From Alphaproteobacteria bacterium (GTDB taxonomy: Bacteria; Pseudomonadota; Alphaproteobacteria; Sphingomonadales; Sphingomonadaceae), in the NCBI GenBank assembly GCA_028869975.1, contig JAGWQR010000071.1, positions 1 through 5,621 of the forward strand: a stretch of 5,621 nucleotides of DNA. Direction: 5' to 3'. Below the pieces are notes generated by a model. The model saw only the letters and a program-made list of their open reading frames with translations, ran no database searches and was not told the DNA's origin. The translations under genes and the position numbers were made by a program. The stretch's first letter is position 1; each line of letters begins with the position of its first letter. Below, piece by piece: positions 1-5,621 of the stretch.

Positions 1-275
1 AGCGCCACCGGAAAGCCGATGATGAGGCACAGCAAGGTCGTCAGCCCCGCAATCAGCAGCGATTTGGCGAGGATGCCAAGATAAATCTGCTGCACACTGC
101 GGCCATAATTATAGAATGAACCGTCAATCACGATCCGTGTCTGATCCACGGTATGGCCAAAACTATACGCCCAGATAATCAGCATCGGGATGAGGAAGAA
201 CGCAACGAGCCAAAAGGCGGAAGGGCCGAAGCTCGCCCAGAACGGGCCAGGCGCGCGGGCAACCGGCTCAGCCAT
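1..275 (-). CDS. Polyamine-type ABC transporter permease (PotB/PotH-like), N-terminal part, cut by the window edge
   Basis: This inner-membrane permease would form part of an ABC importer for putrescine or spermidine, supplying substrate to the two enzymes encoded upstream. Only the first 91 codons are present. The reading starts MAEPVARAPGPFW. A hydrophobic segment follows at about residues 19-39 (FWLVAFFLIPMLIIWAYSF), then a roughly 30-residue hydrophilic stretch. A second hydrophobic segment from about residue 68 contains KSLLIAGLTTLLCLIIGFP. The 'S..IA..TT..CL.IG.P.A' pattern is characteristic of the first polyamine permease subunit (PotB/PotH/YdcU). The start is the ATG at 275-273, which overlaps the last codons of the upstream ligase gene by 8 bases. 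No good Shine-Dalgarno sequence precedes it, so translation is probably coupled to that gene. Family assignment is secure. Exact substrate is inferred from the neighbours, and PotB cannot be told from PotH on this fragment. Confidence 0.85.
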   Translation of the reverse strand, partial: MAEPVARAPGPFWASFGPSAFWLVAFFLIPMLIIWAYSFGHTVDQTRIVIDGSFYNYGRSVQQIYLGILAKSLLIAGLTTLLCLIIGFPVA

Positions 276-1662
276 TCGCCAGGTACCAGTCATAATCAAG
301 GCTCGGGACAGCCGCGAAGAAACGATCCTGCTCGGTGCGCTTCACAATCGCATATTGGCGGACAAACTCTTCGCCGAGATAGTCTTTGAGGATGGCCGAC
401 TGCGCGAAGGCATCGACTGCCGCGAACCAGTTGGTCGGCAGTTTCGCACCCGCTTTGGCCGCCGCCGCATAGCCATCGCCCACCGTTGCCGGGCCGGGAT
501 CGATCTTATGGGTGATGCCATGATGCGCGGCCGCGAGCACCGCCGCCAGCGCCAGCACCGGGTTCGCATCCGCCCCCGCCACCCGATGCTCGATATGGCG
601 CGATTTGGGTGCCCCCGCCGGCACGCGCAGCGCCACCGTGCGGTTGTTCACCCCCCAGGTCGGCGCAACCGGCGCGTAACTATTGGCACGAAAGCGGCGG
701 TAGCTGTTCGCGTTCGGCGCGAAAATCGCCATGCTCTCGCCCAGCAGCTGCTGCATCCCGCCTATCGCGTGGCGCAGCAAGGGTGTGCCTTCCACATCCT
801 GCGCCGCCATCAGATTGGTGCCAGACGCATCATTGACGCTGACATGAATATGCAGCCCCGATCCAGCTTCCTCGGCAAACGGCTTGGCCATGAAGGTGGC
901 GGCGAGGCCATGTTTGCGCGCCACGCCCTTGGCCGCGCGCTTGTATAGACTGGCTTCATCCGCCGCGCGCAGGGCATCGGGCTTGTGCATCAAGGTGAGT
1001 TCAAGTTGCCCCGGCGCGCACTCCGAAATCACCCCTTCAAGCGGAATATGCTGCGCATCGCACGCTGCCCACAGATCACGCAGATAATGCGCGGCATCCT
1101 CAATCTCGTTGAGGCCATAGACCTGTGTAGCGCTGGGCACTGCCCCGGTGAGGTGCGATTTGGCGAGGCGGATGCCGCCATCGCGGGTGCGCTTGCCATC
1201 CACCAGATAATATTCCAGCTCGCACGCCACCACCGGGGTCAGGCCATCGGCTGCATAACGATCCAGCACCCTGGCAAGCACGGCGCGCGGATCCAGCGTG
1301 CACACTTCCCCGTCCAGCTCATGCAGCGAGCACATCACCTGGCCCACATCATCGCCCAGCCAGGGGGCTGGCACAATCCCGCCGGGCACGGGGAAGGCGA
1401 GCCTGTCCGAATCGCCCTGCTCCCAAACCAGGCCGGTGTCGGGCACATCGGTGCCGTTAATATCTACCACCAGCAGCGACACGGGCAGGAAGCGGCCCTG
1501 CTCATACACCGCCATCAGCTCATGCCGCCGCAGCCTTTTGCCGCGCGGCACGCCCGACATGTTGATGAAGAACACCTCGAAAAACGCGATATGCGGGTGC
1601 GCCTCAAGAAAGGCCTGCGCCTCGGCCGGATCAGCGCGGAAGGGGGAAAGTGGCTTGGTCAT
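268..1662 (-). CDS. puuA: Glutamine synthetase family ligase, probable gamma-glutamylputrescine synthetase (PuuA-like)
   Basis: The likely reaction is ATP-dependent joining of glutamate to putrescine or a related amine, the first step of the Puu route, in the cytosol. The 464-residue protein is complete and of normal PuuA length. It begins with a beta-grasp domain (about residues 25-115), where FFINMSGVPRGKRL is typical of PuuA-like proteins rather than GlnA. The catalytic domain follows. Metal-binding glutamates are at E148 and E150 (CELEYYL), then E214 and E221 (ECAPGQLEL). H271 and H273 lie in GSGLHIHVS. NSYRRF (318-323), NNRTVALRVP (338-347) and E357/R359 in HIEHRVAGADANP complete the active site. 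The start at 1662 is forced, because no start codon lies between it and an in-frame stop at 1684-1686. No GlnA-type adenylylation motif was recognised. The oxidase upstream and the permease downstream on the same strand support a polyamine substrate. Ligases for other amines (isopropylamine, ethanolamine or aniline type) share the fold, so the substrate remains an inference. Confidence 0.87.
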   Translation of the reverse strand: MTKPLSPFRADPAEAQAFLEAHPHIAFFEVFFINMSGVPRGKRLRRHELMAVYEQGRFLPVSLLVVDINGTDVPDTGLVWEQGDSDRLAFPVPGGIVPAPWLGDDVGQVMCSLHELDGEVCTLDPRAVLARVLDRYAADGLTPVVACELEYYLVDGKRTRDGGIRLAKSHLTGAVPSATQVYGLNEIEDAAHYLRDLWAACDAQHIPLEGVISECAPGQLELTLMHKPDALRAADEASLYKRAAKGVARKHGLAATFMAKPFAEEAGSGLHIHVSVNDASGTNLMAAQDVEGTPLLRHAIGGMQQLLGESMAIFAPNANSYRRFRANSYAPVAPTWGVNNRTVALRVPAGAPKSRHIEHRVAGADANPVLALAAVLAAAHHGITHKIDPGPATVGDGYAAAAKAGAKLPTNWFAAVDAFAQSAILKDYLGEEFVRQYAIVKRTEQDRFFAAVPSLDYDWYLANG

Positions 1663-1730
1663 CCTCGACTCGATTCTGTGATCTCAGTTTGTAGCAGCAT
1701 GTCCGGTGCTTGGAAAGCAAGTTTTCTCAT
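1659..1730 (-). CDS. Possible 23-residue coupling mini-ORF between the oxidase and ligase genes
   Basis: The 64-base gap between the two enzyme genes is spanned by an open frame of 23 codons plus stop. Its peptide is MRKLAFQAPDMLLQTEITES followed by SRG. Its ATG (1730-1728) shares an ATGA with the oxidase stop codon, and its own TGA shares an ATGA with the ligase start codon at 1662. A partial Shine-Dalgarno sequence (GGGA) lies 6 bases before its ATG, whereas the ligase has only a poorly spaced purine run. Codons such as AGA, AAA, CTT, CTA and ACA are unlike those of the neighbouring genes, which argues against a selected peptide. Its likely role, if any, is to keep ribosomes moving from one gene to the next. 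I recognise no family. It could be chance. Confidence 0.25.
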   Translation of the reverse strand: MRKLAFQAPDMLLQTEITESSRG

Positions 1731-3025
1731 AGTCTGTCCCGCAGTGCAAACAGGCTCATCGCGGCCACTAAAGTGGGCCAGCGCAGCGCCGCGCCTCCCG
1801 GAAAGCGCATATTGGGGATGCGGGCCAGCGTATCGAACCCGGCGCGCTCGCCCGCAATCGCCTGCGCCAATATCTTACCGAAATAGGGCGCGAGGATGAC
1901 CCCCAGCCCCGAATAGCCTGCCGCCGTGTATAGCCCCGGCTCCAGTTCGCGCACCAGCGGCATCCGGTTGGCGGTGATGCCGAGCGTCCCGCCCCAGGCA
2001 TAATCGATCGCCACATCACGCAACGGCGGAAAAATGCGCGCAATATGCGGGCGCACGAACGCGGCAATATTCTTGGGGAAGGTGTAGGAATAATTTTCCC
2101 CACCGCCAAACAGCAGGCGATGATCGGGTGTCATCCGAAAATAATAAACGACAAAACGCGAATCCGACACAGCATAATTATTGGCGATCAAGGCGCGCGC
2201 GCGCTCTTCCCCCAGTGGCGCGGTCACCGCGATAAAATTGTTGATCGGCATCACCCGCGCATCGAGCGGCTTATACAGGCGCTGGAGCATGCCATCGCCA
2301 GCCAGAATCACCTTGTCGGCGGTAATCTCCCCATGTGGCGTGCTGATCCGCCAGCCCTGCGCGGTGCGCGCCAAAGCTGTGGCGGGTGAGTGGGTGCGCA
2401 GCCCCGCACCGCCGACCAGCGCCGCCTTCGCCATCCCACGCGCAAGGTTGAGCGGGTGGAGGTGCGCCGCATATGTATCCAGCCGGCCGCCATAATAGCC
2501 GGGCGATGCCACCAGTGTGCGGCACTCTTCCGCGCCCACAAAGCGCACATGCGGGTAGTCATAAACTTCGTTGAGATGCTGCACATAATGCTGCGTTTCG
2601 GCAAGATAGCGGCGCTTGTGATCGGTTTCAAACACGCCCGGCGTCAGTGCACAGTCGATGCCATGCGTCCCAATCAGCCGATCAAGATCAGCGCGCGCGT
2701 CCAGCGCCAGATCCCAGAGTTTGCGCGCATCCGCCTGCCCCATCACCCGTTCAAGCCAGATTTGGTCGCGCCGCTGGCCGATATGCGCCTGTCCGCCATT
2801 GCGGCCCGAAGCACCATCACCCAGTTCGCCGGCCTCAATCAGCAGCGGCTGAATGCCGTGTGCGCACAGCTCGAGCGCCGCGCCCAGCCCGGTGAAGCCA
2901 CCGCCAACAATCGCTACATCGGCACAGGCATCGCCGCACAAATGCCCGGTTTTGGGCGGGCAGGTCGCGGTTGCGGCATACCAGGTCTGATCGGGCACAA
3001 CCGGCGCGCTCATCGATTGCGGCAT
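1727..3025 (-). CDS. puuB: FAD-dependent amine oxidoreductase, probable gamma-glutamylputrescine oxidase (PuuB/OrdL-like)
   Basis: This flavoenzyme of the DAO/glycine-oxidase fold would oxidatively deaminate gamma-glutamylputrescine to gamma-glutamyl-aminobutyraldehyde, giving ammonia and hydrogen peroxide, in the cytosol. The 432 residues match the roughly 426 of known PuuB proteins. After a leader with the family-typical 'WY.AT' (residues 15-19), the Rossmann motif is VAIVGGGFTGLGAALEL (37-53: G41, G43, G46), with E64 as the ribose-binding acid. GASGRNGGQ (71-79) is a hallmark of the PuuB/OrdL group. Near the C terminus come WGGTLGITANRMP (344-356) and GYSGLGVILAPYFGK (370-384), which close the FAD site. 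The start may be the ATG at 3025 or the in-frame ATG at 3013 (Met5). An AGGGG run sits directly before the first and 12 bases before the second, so neither spacing is ideal. It heads a probable three-gene operon with the ligase and permease. Other gamma-glutamyl-amine oxidases are possible. Confidence 0.85.
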   Translation of the reverse strand: MPQSMSAPVVPDQTWYAATATCPPKTGHLCGDACADVAIVGGGFTGLGAALELCAHGIQPLLIEAGELGDGASGRNGGQAHIGQRRDQIWLERVMGQADARKLWDLALDARADLDRLIGTHGIDCALTPGVFETDHKRRYLAETQHYVQHLNEVYDYPHVRFVGAEECRTLVASPGYYGGRLDTYAAHLHPLNLARGMAKAALVGGAGLRTHSPATALARTAQGWRISTPHGEITADKVILAGDGMLQRLYKPLDARVMPINNFIAVTAPLGEERARALIANNYAVSDSRFVVYYFRMTPDHRLLFGGGENYSYTFPKNIAAFVRPHIARIFPPLRDVAIDYAWGGTLGITANRMPLVRELEPGLYTAAGYSGLGVILAPYFGKILAQAIAGERAGFDTLARIPNMRFPGGAALRWPTLVAAMSLFALRDRL

Positions 3026-3072
3026 CCCCTGATTGACGCGCCCGGCAAATCACGCCAGACGGGCAGGCAAGA
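3026..3072. promoter_or_regulatory. Compact divergent control region between the regulator and the oxidase operon
   Basis: Only 47 bases separate the oxidase start from the regulator start, so promoters and operators for both directions must be packed here or reach into the coding sequences. The spacer contains an inverted repeat TGATT (3030-3034), 13 bases, AATCA (3048-3052), whose half-sites lie 18 bases apart. GntR regulators often bind inverted repeats next to their own gene, which makes this a candidate operator, but the arms are short and the match to known FCD-GntR sites is not evident. No convincing -35/-10 pair was found on either strand. TTGACG at 3033-3038 resembles a -35 box but has no matching -10. 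Confidence 0.35.
3065..3067 (+). promoter_or_regulatory. Ribosome binding site of the GntR regulator
   Basis: AGG within GGCAGGCAAGA ends 5 bases before the ATG at 3073. This is a reasonable Shine-Dalgarno core and supports that start. Confidence 0.5.
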
Positions 3073-3759
3073 ATGAACGAGACACTGCCCCTTGTTGCTG
3101 CACCAGCTGATGCGCCATCGCTCGCCGCGCACATCTATGATACGCTGCGCCTGCGCCTGATTACCGGCCAGTTTGCGCCGGGGGATGCCTTCTCCACCCG
3201 CAGCCTGGCGCGCGAGCTGGGCGTCAGCCAGATGCCGGTGCGCGATGCGCTGGCGCGGCTGGCGGCAGAAGGCGCGATCGACATCCGCTCGAAACGGCGG
3301 ATGACCGTGCCGGTCATGACGCGGCTGCGCTATGATGACTTGATGCGCTGCCGCCTGCTGCTTGAACCTGCGGCGGCGGTGACGGCGCTCGCGCGCATTG
3401 CGCCCGAACTCATCGACACGCTGATGGCAACCGACGCCAGCATCGACGCCGCGCTGCTGAGCGGCGATGTCAATGCCTATATGCGCGGCAATTTCCGCTT
3501 TCACTTCCTCATCTACCGCGCCGCGCCGCAGCCCACCACCATCCGCATGATCGAAACACTGTGGGCACAGTTCGGCCCGTTCATGCACGTGATCTATGAG
3601 CAGAACGGCACCCATGCGCTGATCGACCGGCATCAGGAAGCCATCGCCGCCATTCGCACGGGCGACGCTGCCGCGCTCCACCATGCCATCGCCGAGGATA
3701 TCAGCGACGGGATGCGGCTGCTTGAGCAGGGTGCGCTTCCCCATACACTCGACGCTTAA
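3073..3759 (+). CDS. GntR family transcriptional regulator with FCD ligand-binding domain (FadR subfamily)
   Basis: This is a DNA-binding repressor or activator of 228 residues, the usual length for the FadR/FCD subfamily. The N-terminal winged helix-turn-helix covers about residues 16-81: helix 1 is IYDTLRLRLITGQFAPGD (21-38), the recognition region is STRSLARELGVSQMPVRDAL (41-60), and AAEGAIDIRSKR leads into the wing. The all-helical FCD domain covers about residues 85-220. It contains RLLLEPAA (94-101), NFRFHFLIYRAA (140-151) and HQEAIAAIRTGD (187-198), which carry the His residues usually used for metal or ligand binding. Asp209 appears to sit where the last metal-binding His usually is. 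The gene is divergent from the oxidase operon across 47 bases, so it most likely controls that operon and itself in response to a polyamine or pathway intermediate. Target and ligand are inferred. It is not the cupin-type PuuR of Escherichia coli. Its stop overlaps that of the receptor gene. Confidence 0.88.
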   Translation: MNETLPLVAAPADAPSLAAHIYDTLRLRLITGQFAPGDAFSTRSLARELGVSQMPVRDALARLAAEGAIDIRSKRRMTVPVMTRLRYDDLMRCRLLLEPAAAVTALARIAPELIDTLMATDASIDAALLSGDVNAYMRGNFRFHFLIYRAAPQPTTIRMIETLWAQFGPFMHVIYEQNGTHALIDRHQEAIAAIRTGDAAALHHAIAEDISDGMRLLEQGALPHTLDA

Positions 3760-3764
3760 TAGCG
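3753..3764. other. Convergent stop-codon overlap with a small palindrome
   Basis: The regulator TAA (3757-3759) and the receptor TAA (complement of 3756-3758) interlock over TTAA at 3756-3759. Around them, CGCT (3753-3756) and AGCG (3761-3764) are inverted repeats with a TAAT loop. The 4-base stem is too short, and has no T-run, to count as a terminator. Confidence 0.6.
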
Positions 3765-5621
3765 ATAGGCGAAAAACAGCCCGAAGGTGCGCGGTCGGAA
3801 GGTATCTGCCGTGTAGGCCAGCGTTGAAGCATCCTGATGCGCGAGGTTGATCTGCGGCGCCGCGTTGAACAGATTGTTGACAAACACGTTCCATTCCATG
3901 CGCCCGAAGGTCATCCCCGCGCGCACCGAGGCGGTGTTGGTGGCGGGATCGGCAACCAGGTTCGGGTCATAGCTGATCGTGTTGACGGTCGCTGGTGTCG
4001 CCACCCCGTTGACAATGTTGGTAATCGTGCGCGTGCCGGGATCGGTGTTGGTCAGATTGGCGAAGTTGTGGCTGGCATATTCATCATCGGCCCGGATGAA
4101 CGCCTTGTGCCCGCCCAGATGGAAATCATACTGGAGGCCGCCTGAAACCGTCCACGGCGCGCCCGGCACCGAGTCCCCCGCCAGCCCAACGAGTAGCGCA
4201 TTCGAATTGAGCTGCGTGGCATCGGCCGGGATAATCGAATCCTTGGTGTAGCGCGCATGGGTATAGCCCACCGCCAGATCAAGCGAGAGGTTGCGCGCGG
4301 GGTGCGCCTCCACCTGCAAATCAAAGCCTTTTGAGGTCAGCGACCCAAGGTTGCCGACAAATTGCTGCCCGCACGAGCCAACATACACGCTCTGCTGAAT
4401 GTTCGACCAGTTGATGATGTAAGCGCTGGTGGCAAAGCGCAGCTTGCCGCCCGCCGCCTTCATCTTGGCACCCACTTCATAGTTCCAGATCGTGTCGGGC
4501 GTGAACTGCGTTGGCGCGGTCACCCCGCAGACGGGCAATAGCGGCGCATTTGCTCCGCCAACGCGGAAGCCCTTTGATACGGTGGCATAGACCATGTTGC
4601 CCGGATCAATCTGGTACGACAGGTTGAACTTTGGGGTGAGCGGCGCACTCGCCTGCGATCCGGAGGAGACTTTGGCGCCGAAGGCTTCCGGCCCCTGCGT
4701 GACATTGTTGAACGCAAAATGCGCCTTCGCCCAGCGCAGGCCCACATTGGCCTTGAGCTTGGGGGTGATGTCGTATGTCACATCCGCAAACGCGGCCGCC
4801 TGCCACTCGGTGCTGGTGCCATGATTTTCATACGACGCACCATCGGCCAGCAGTGGCACCTGCCACACCGCCAGCGCGCTTTCGCCATACAGGAATTGCG
4901 AAATCGCATCGAGCTGCGGATCAAAAATCTGCTCGTCGCTGTTCTGCTTGATGTAGGAATAGAACAGCCCGACCGTCCAGTTCCACTTGCTTTCATCGAC
5001 GTTCGATTGCAGCCGCAGCTCCTGCGTGAAATTCTGCTGCTGGTTCACGATCAGATTGGGTGAGCGGTAATAATCGAAGTTGGTGCCGTTCGCCGGGTTA
5101 TAGGTTTTGAGGAAGTTACTGTAAGCGGCGGTGAAGGCGGGGTTGATTCCCTGCGCGGTCAACAGCGGCGAAATGCCCGATTGCAGCGTGCAGGGCGCAC
5201 CGGGGGAATTGGCCGCCCCCAGCCCGTTGCACAGATTGCCAAACGGATCGTTGAGATAGGGGAAGGTGCTTGCGCTCGCGCCATTGGCGTTGCCCGCCCC
5301 GGTCGGATCCAGCGCCGGATTATAGCTGTGCTGATAATAGCTCAGATTATAGGTTGTCCCGTCATAGCCGTTCACATTTTCGGTGCGGTCGAAATAGCTG
5401 GTGTTCGAGATGAGCTTGACGGTCGAATTGCTCCACTCCATCTTGAGTGCGGCCAGCATATAATGGTCGCGATCCTGCATCGGCGTGGGTGTCGCTTCGG
5501 TAAAGCTGCCGTTGGATGGGTTGCTCAGTCCCACATAATAGCCGCCAACATCGGTGCCATGGTGACGGCCCTTCCCGAGGGCGAGGTCGGGACGCTTCTG
5601 GCGCGGGTGGAAGCCGAGTTC
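3756..5621 (-). CDS. TonB-dependent outer-membrane receptor, C-terminal barrel, N terminus missing
   Basis: This is a ligand-gated outer-membrane beta-barrel for active uptake driven by TonB-ExbBD. Only the barrel is present; signal peptide, TonB box and plug domain would lie beyond the right edge. Secure homology begins near 5550 with DVGGYYVGLSNPSNGSF, followed by LISNTSYFDRT, NFTQELRLQS and the typical C-terminal landmarks. These are LTPKFNLSYQIDPGNMVYAT, SKGFRVGGAN, YEVGAKMKAAGGKLRFATSA, WNVFVNNLFN and a terminal strand RPRTFGLFFAYRY, ending in an aromatic residue. The frame stays open to 5621, but upstream of about 5560 it no longer reads like a barrel, so the true gene may break there. 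A GTG at 5534 is the first possible start codon downstream of that point but falls in mid-barrel and is not a credible native start. Four cysteines lie in probable outer loops. The style matches the large receptor families of sphingomonads. The substrate cannot be read from sequence; polyamine-related uptake is suggested only by position. Confidence 0.88.
   Translation of the reverse strand, partial: ELGFHPRQKRPDLALGKGRHHGTDVGGYYVGLSNPSNGSFTEATPTPMQDRDHYMLAALKMEWSNSTVKLISNTSYFDRTENVNGYDGTTYNLSYYQHSYNPALDPTGAGNANGASASTFPYLNDPFGNLCNGLGAANSPGAPCTLQSGISPLLTAQGINPAFTAAYSNFLKTYNPANGTNFDYYRSPNLIVNQQQNFTQELRLQSNVDESKWNWTVGLFYSYIKQNSDEQIFDPQLDAISQFLYGESALAVWQVPLLADGASYENHGTSTEWQAAAFADVTYDITPKLKANVGLRWAKAHFAFNNVTQGPEAFGAKVSSGSQASAPLTPKFNLSYQIDPGNMVYATVSKGFRVGGANAPLLPVCGVTAPTQFTPDTIWNYEVGAKMKAAGGKLRFATSAYIINWSNIQQSVYVGSCGQQFVGNLGSLTSKGFDLQVEAHPARNLSLDLAVGYTHARYTKDSIIPADATQLNSNALLVGLAGDSVPGAPWTVSGGLQYDFHLGGHKAFIRADDEYASHNFANLTNTDPGTRTITNIVNGVATPATVNTISYDPNLVADPATNTASVRAGMTFGRMEWNVFVNNLFNAAPQINLAHQDASTLAYTADTFRPRTFGLFFAYRY
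5559..5621 (+). other. Possible coding segment on the opposite strand at the right edge
   Basis: From an ATG at 5559, the plus strand reads MVTALPEGEVGTLLARVEAE then F, open to the edge. First codon positions are mostly purines (15 of 21), third positions are mostly G or C (18 of 21), and the peptide looks like an ordinary soluble protein. The minus-strand receptor frame over the same bases gives HPRQKRPDLALGKGRHH, which is unlike a receptor barrel. I do not recognise the plus-strand peptide, and the stretch is too short for a firm call. Confidence 0.22.

Noticed and set aside
190..948. Plus-strand open frame (252 codons) at the left side
   Set aside because: It is antisense to the ligase and permease, with Arg-rich composition and no recognisable motif.
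1763..1779. Hairpin GGCCAC-TAAA-GTGGGCC near the oxidase 3' end
   Set aside because: It lies within coding sequence, has a bulged stem and no T-run, and the operon continues downstream, so it is not a terminator.
985..1899. Long plus-strand open frame (304 codons) opposite the ligase gene
   Set aside because: It is an antisense shadow in GC-rich DNA. The His/Arg/Ala-rich peptide has no domain, and the minus-strand ligase has every catalytic motif.
3033..3061. TTGACG as a -35 box for the regulator
   Set aside because: At the proper 17-base spacing the -10 position reads CAGACG, which does not resemble TATAAT.
2390..3076. Plus-strand open frame (228 codons) opposite the oxidase
   Set aside because: It is antisense to the Rossmann and GASGRNGGQ regions of the oxidase, and no independent coding signal was seen.
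3010..3894. Minus-strand open frame (294 codons) covering the whole regulator
   Set aside because: It overlaps three convincing genes, and its peptide is low in hydrophobic pattern and rich in Arg, Gly and His, as expected of a shadow frame.
5532..5534. GTG as the true start of the receptor gene
   Set aside because: It would give a protein without signal peptide or plug, starting in mid-barrel, and the frame is clearly receptor-like just upstream (DVGGYY).

Overview
The window is 5,621 bases of GC-rich bacterial DNA. Its codon use is strongly GC-biased, it carries a TonB-dependent receptor with many aromatic residues, and it has a gamma-glutamyl polyamine catabolic set. Together these suggest an alphaproteobacterium, most likely of the Sphingomonadales type. 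That placement is inferred from protein style, since no taxonomic marker is present. Coding is dense, with one supportable gene after another and no intergenic gap longer than 64 bases.

Layout. On the minus strand, reading from about 3025 down to 1, lies a probable operon. It holds a FAD-dependent amine oxidase of the gamma-glutamylputrescine oxidase type (PuuB-like, 1727-3025), a glutamine-synthetase-fold ligase of the gamma-glutamylputrescine synthetase type (PuuA-like, 268-1662), and the N-terminal 91 residues of a PotB/PotH-type polyamine ABC permease (1-275), cut by the left edge. A GntR-family regulator with an FCD-type ligand domain (3073-3759, plus strand) is divergently transcribed from the oxidase across only 47 bases. 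Tail to tail with the regulator, and interlocking stop codons with it, is the C-terminal part of a TonB-dependent outer-membrane receptor (minus strand, 3756 to the right edge). The receptor's signal peptide and plug domain are not in the window.

How the genes may work together. The receptor could bring a substrate across the outer membrane and the ABC permease across the inner membrane. The PuuA-like ligase would gamma-glutamylate a diamine or polyamine, and the PuuB-like oxidase would deaminate the product to an aldehyde. The GntR/FCD protein is the obvious candidate regulator of the divergent operon. The ligase, oxidase and permease link is well supported by family knowledge. The receptor's part in it is conjecture from position alone.

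Points for a second look: a 23-codon mini-ORF that bridges the oxidase and ligase genes through ATGA overlaps at both ends; a short inverted repeat in the divergent spacer; a 4-base convergent overlap with no visible terminator; unusual residues in the oxidase and regulator motifs; and an apparent change of coding strand in the last 60 or so bases, which may be a rearrangement or a contig-end artefact. I found no RNA genes, CRISPR arrays, insertion sequences or clear sigma-70 promoters, and nothing that amounts to a wholly new system.
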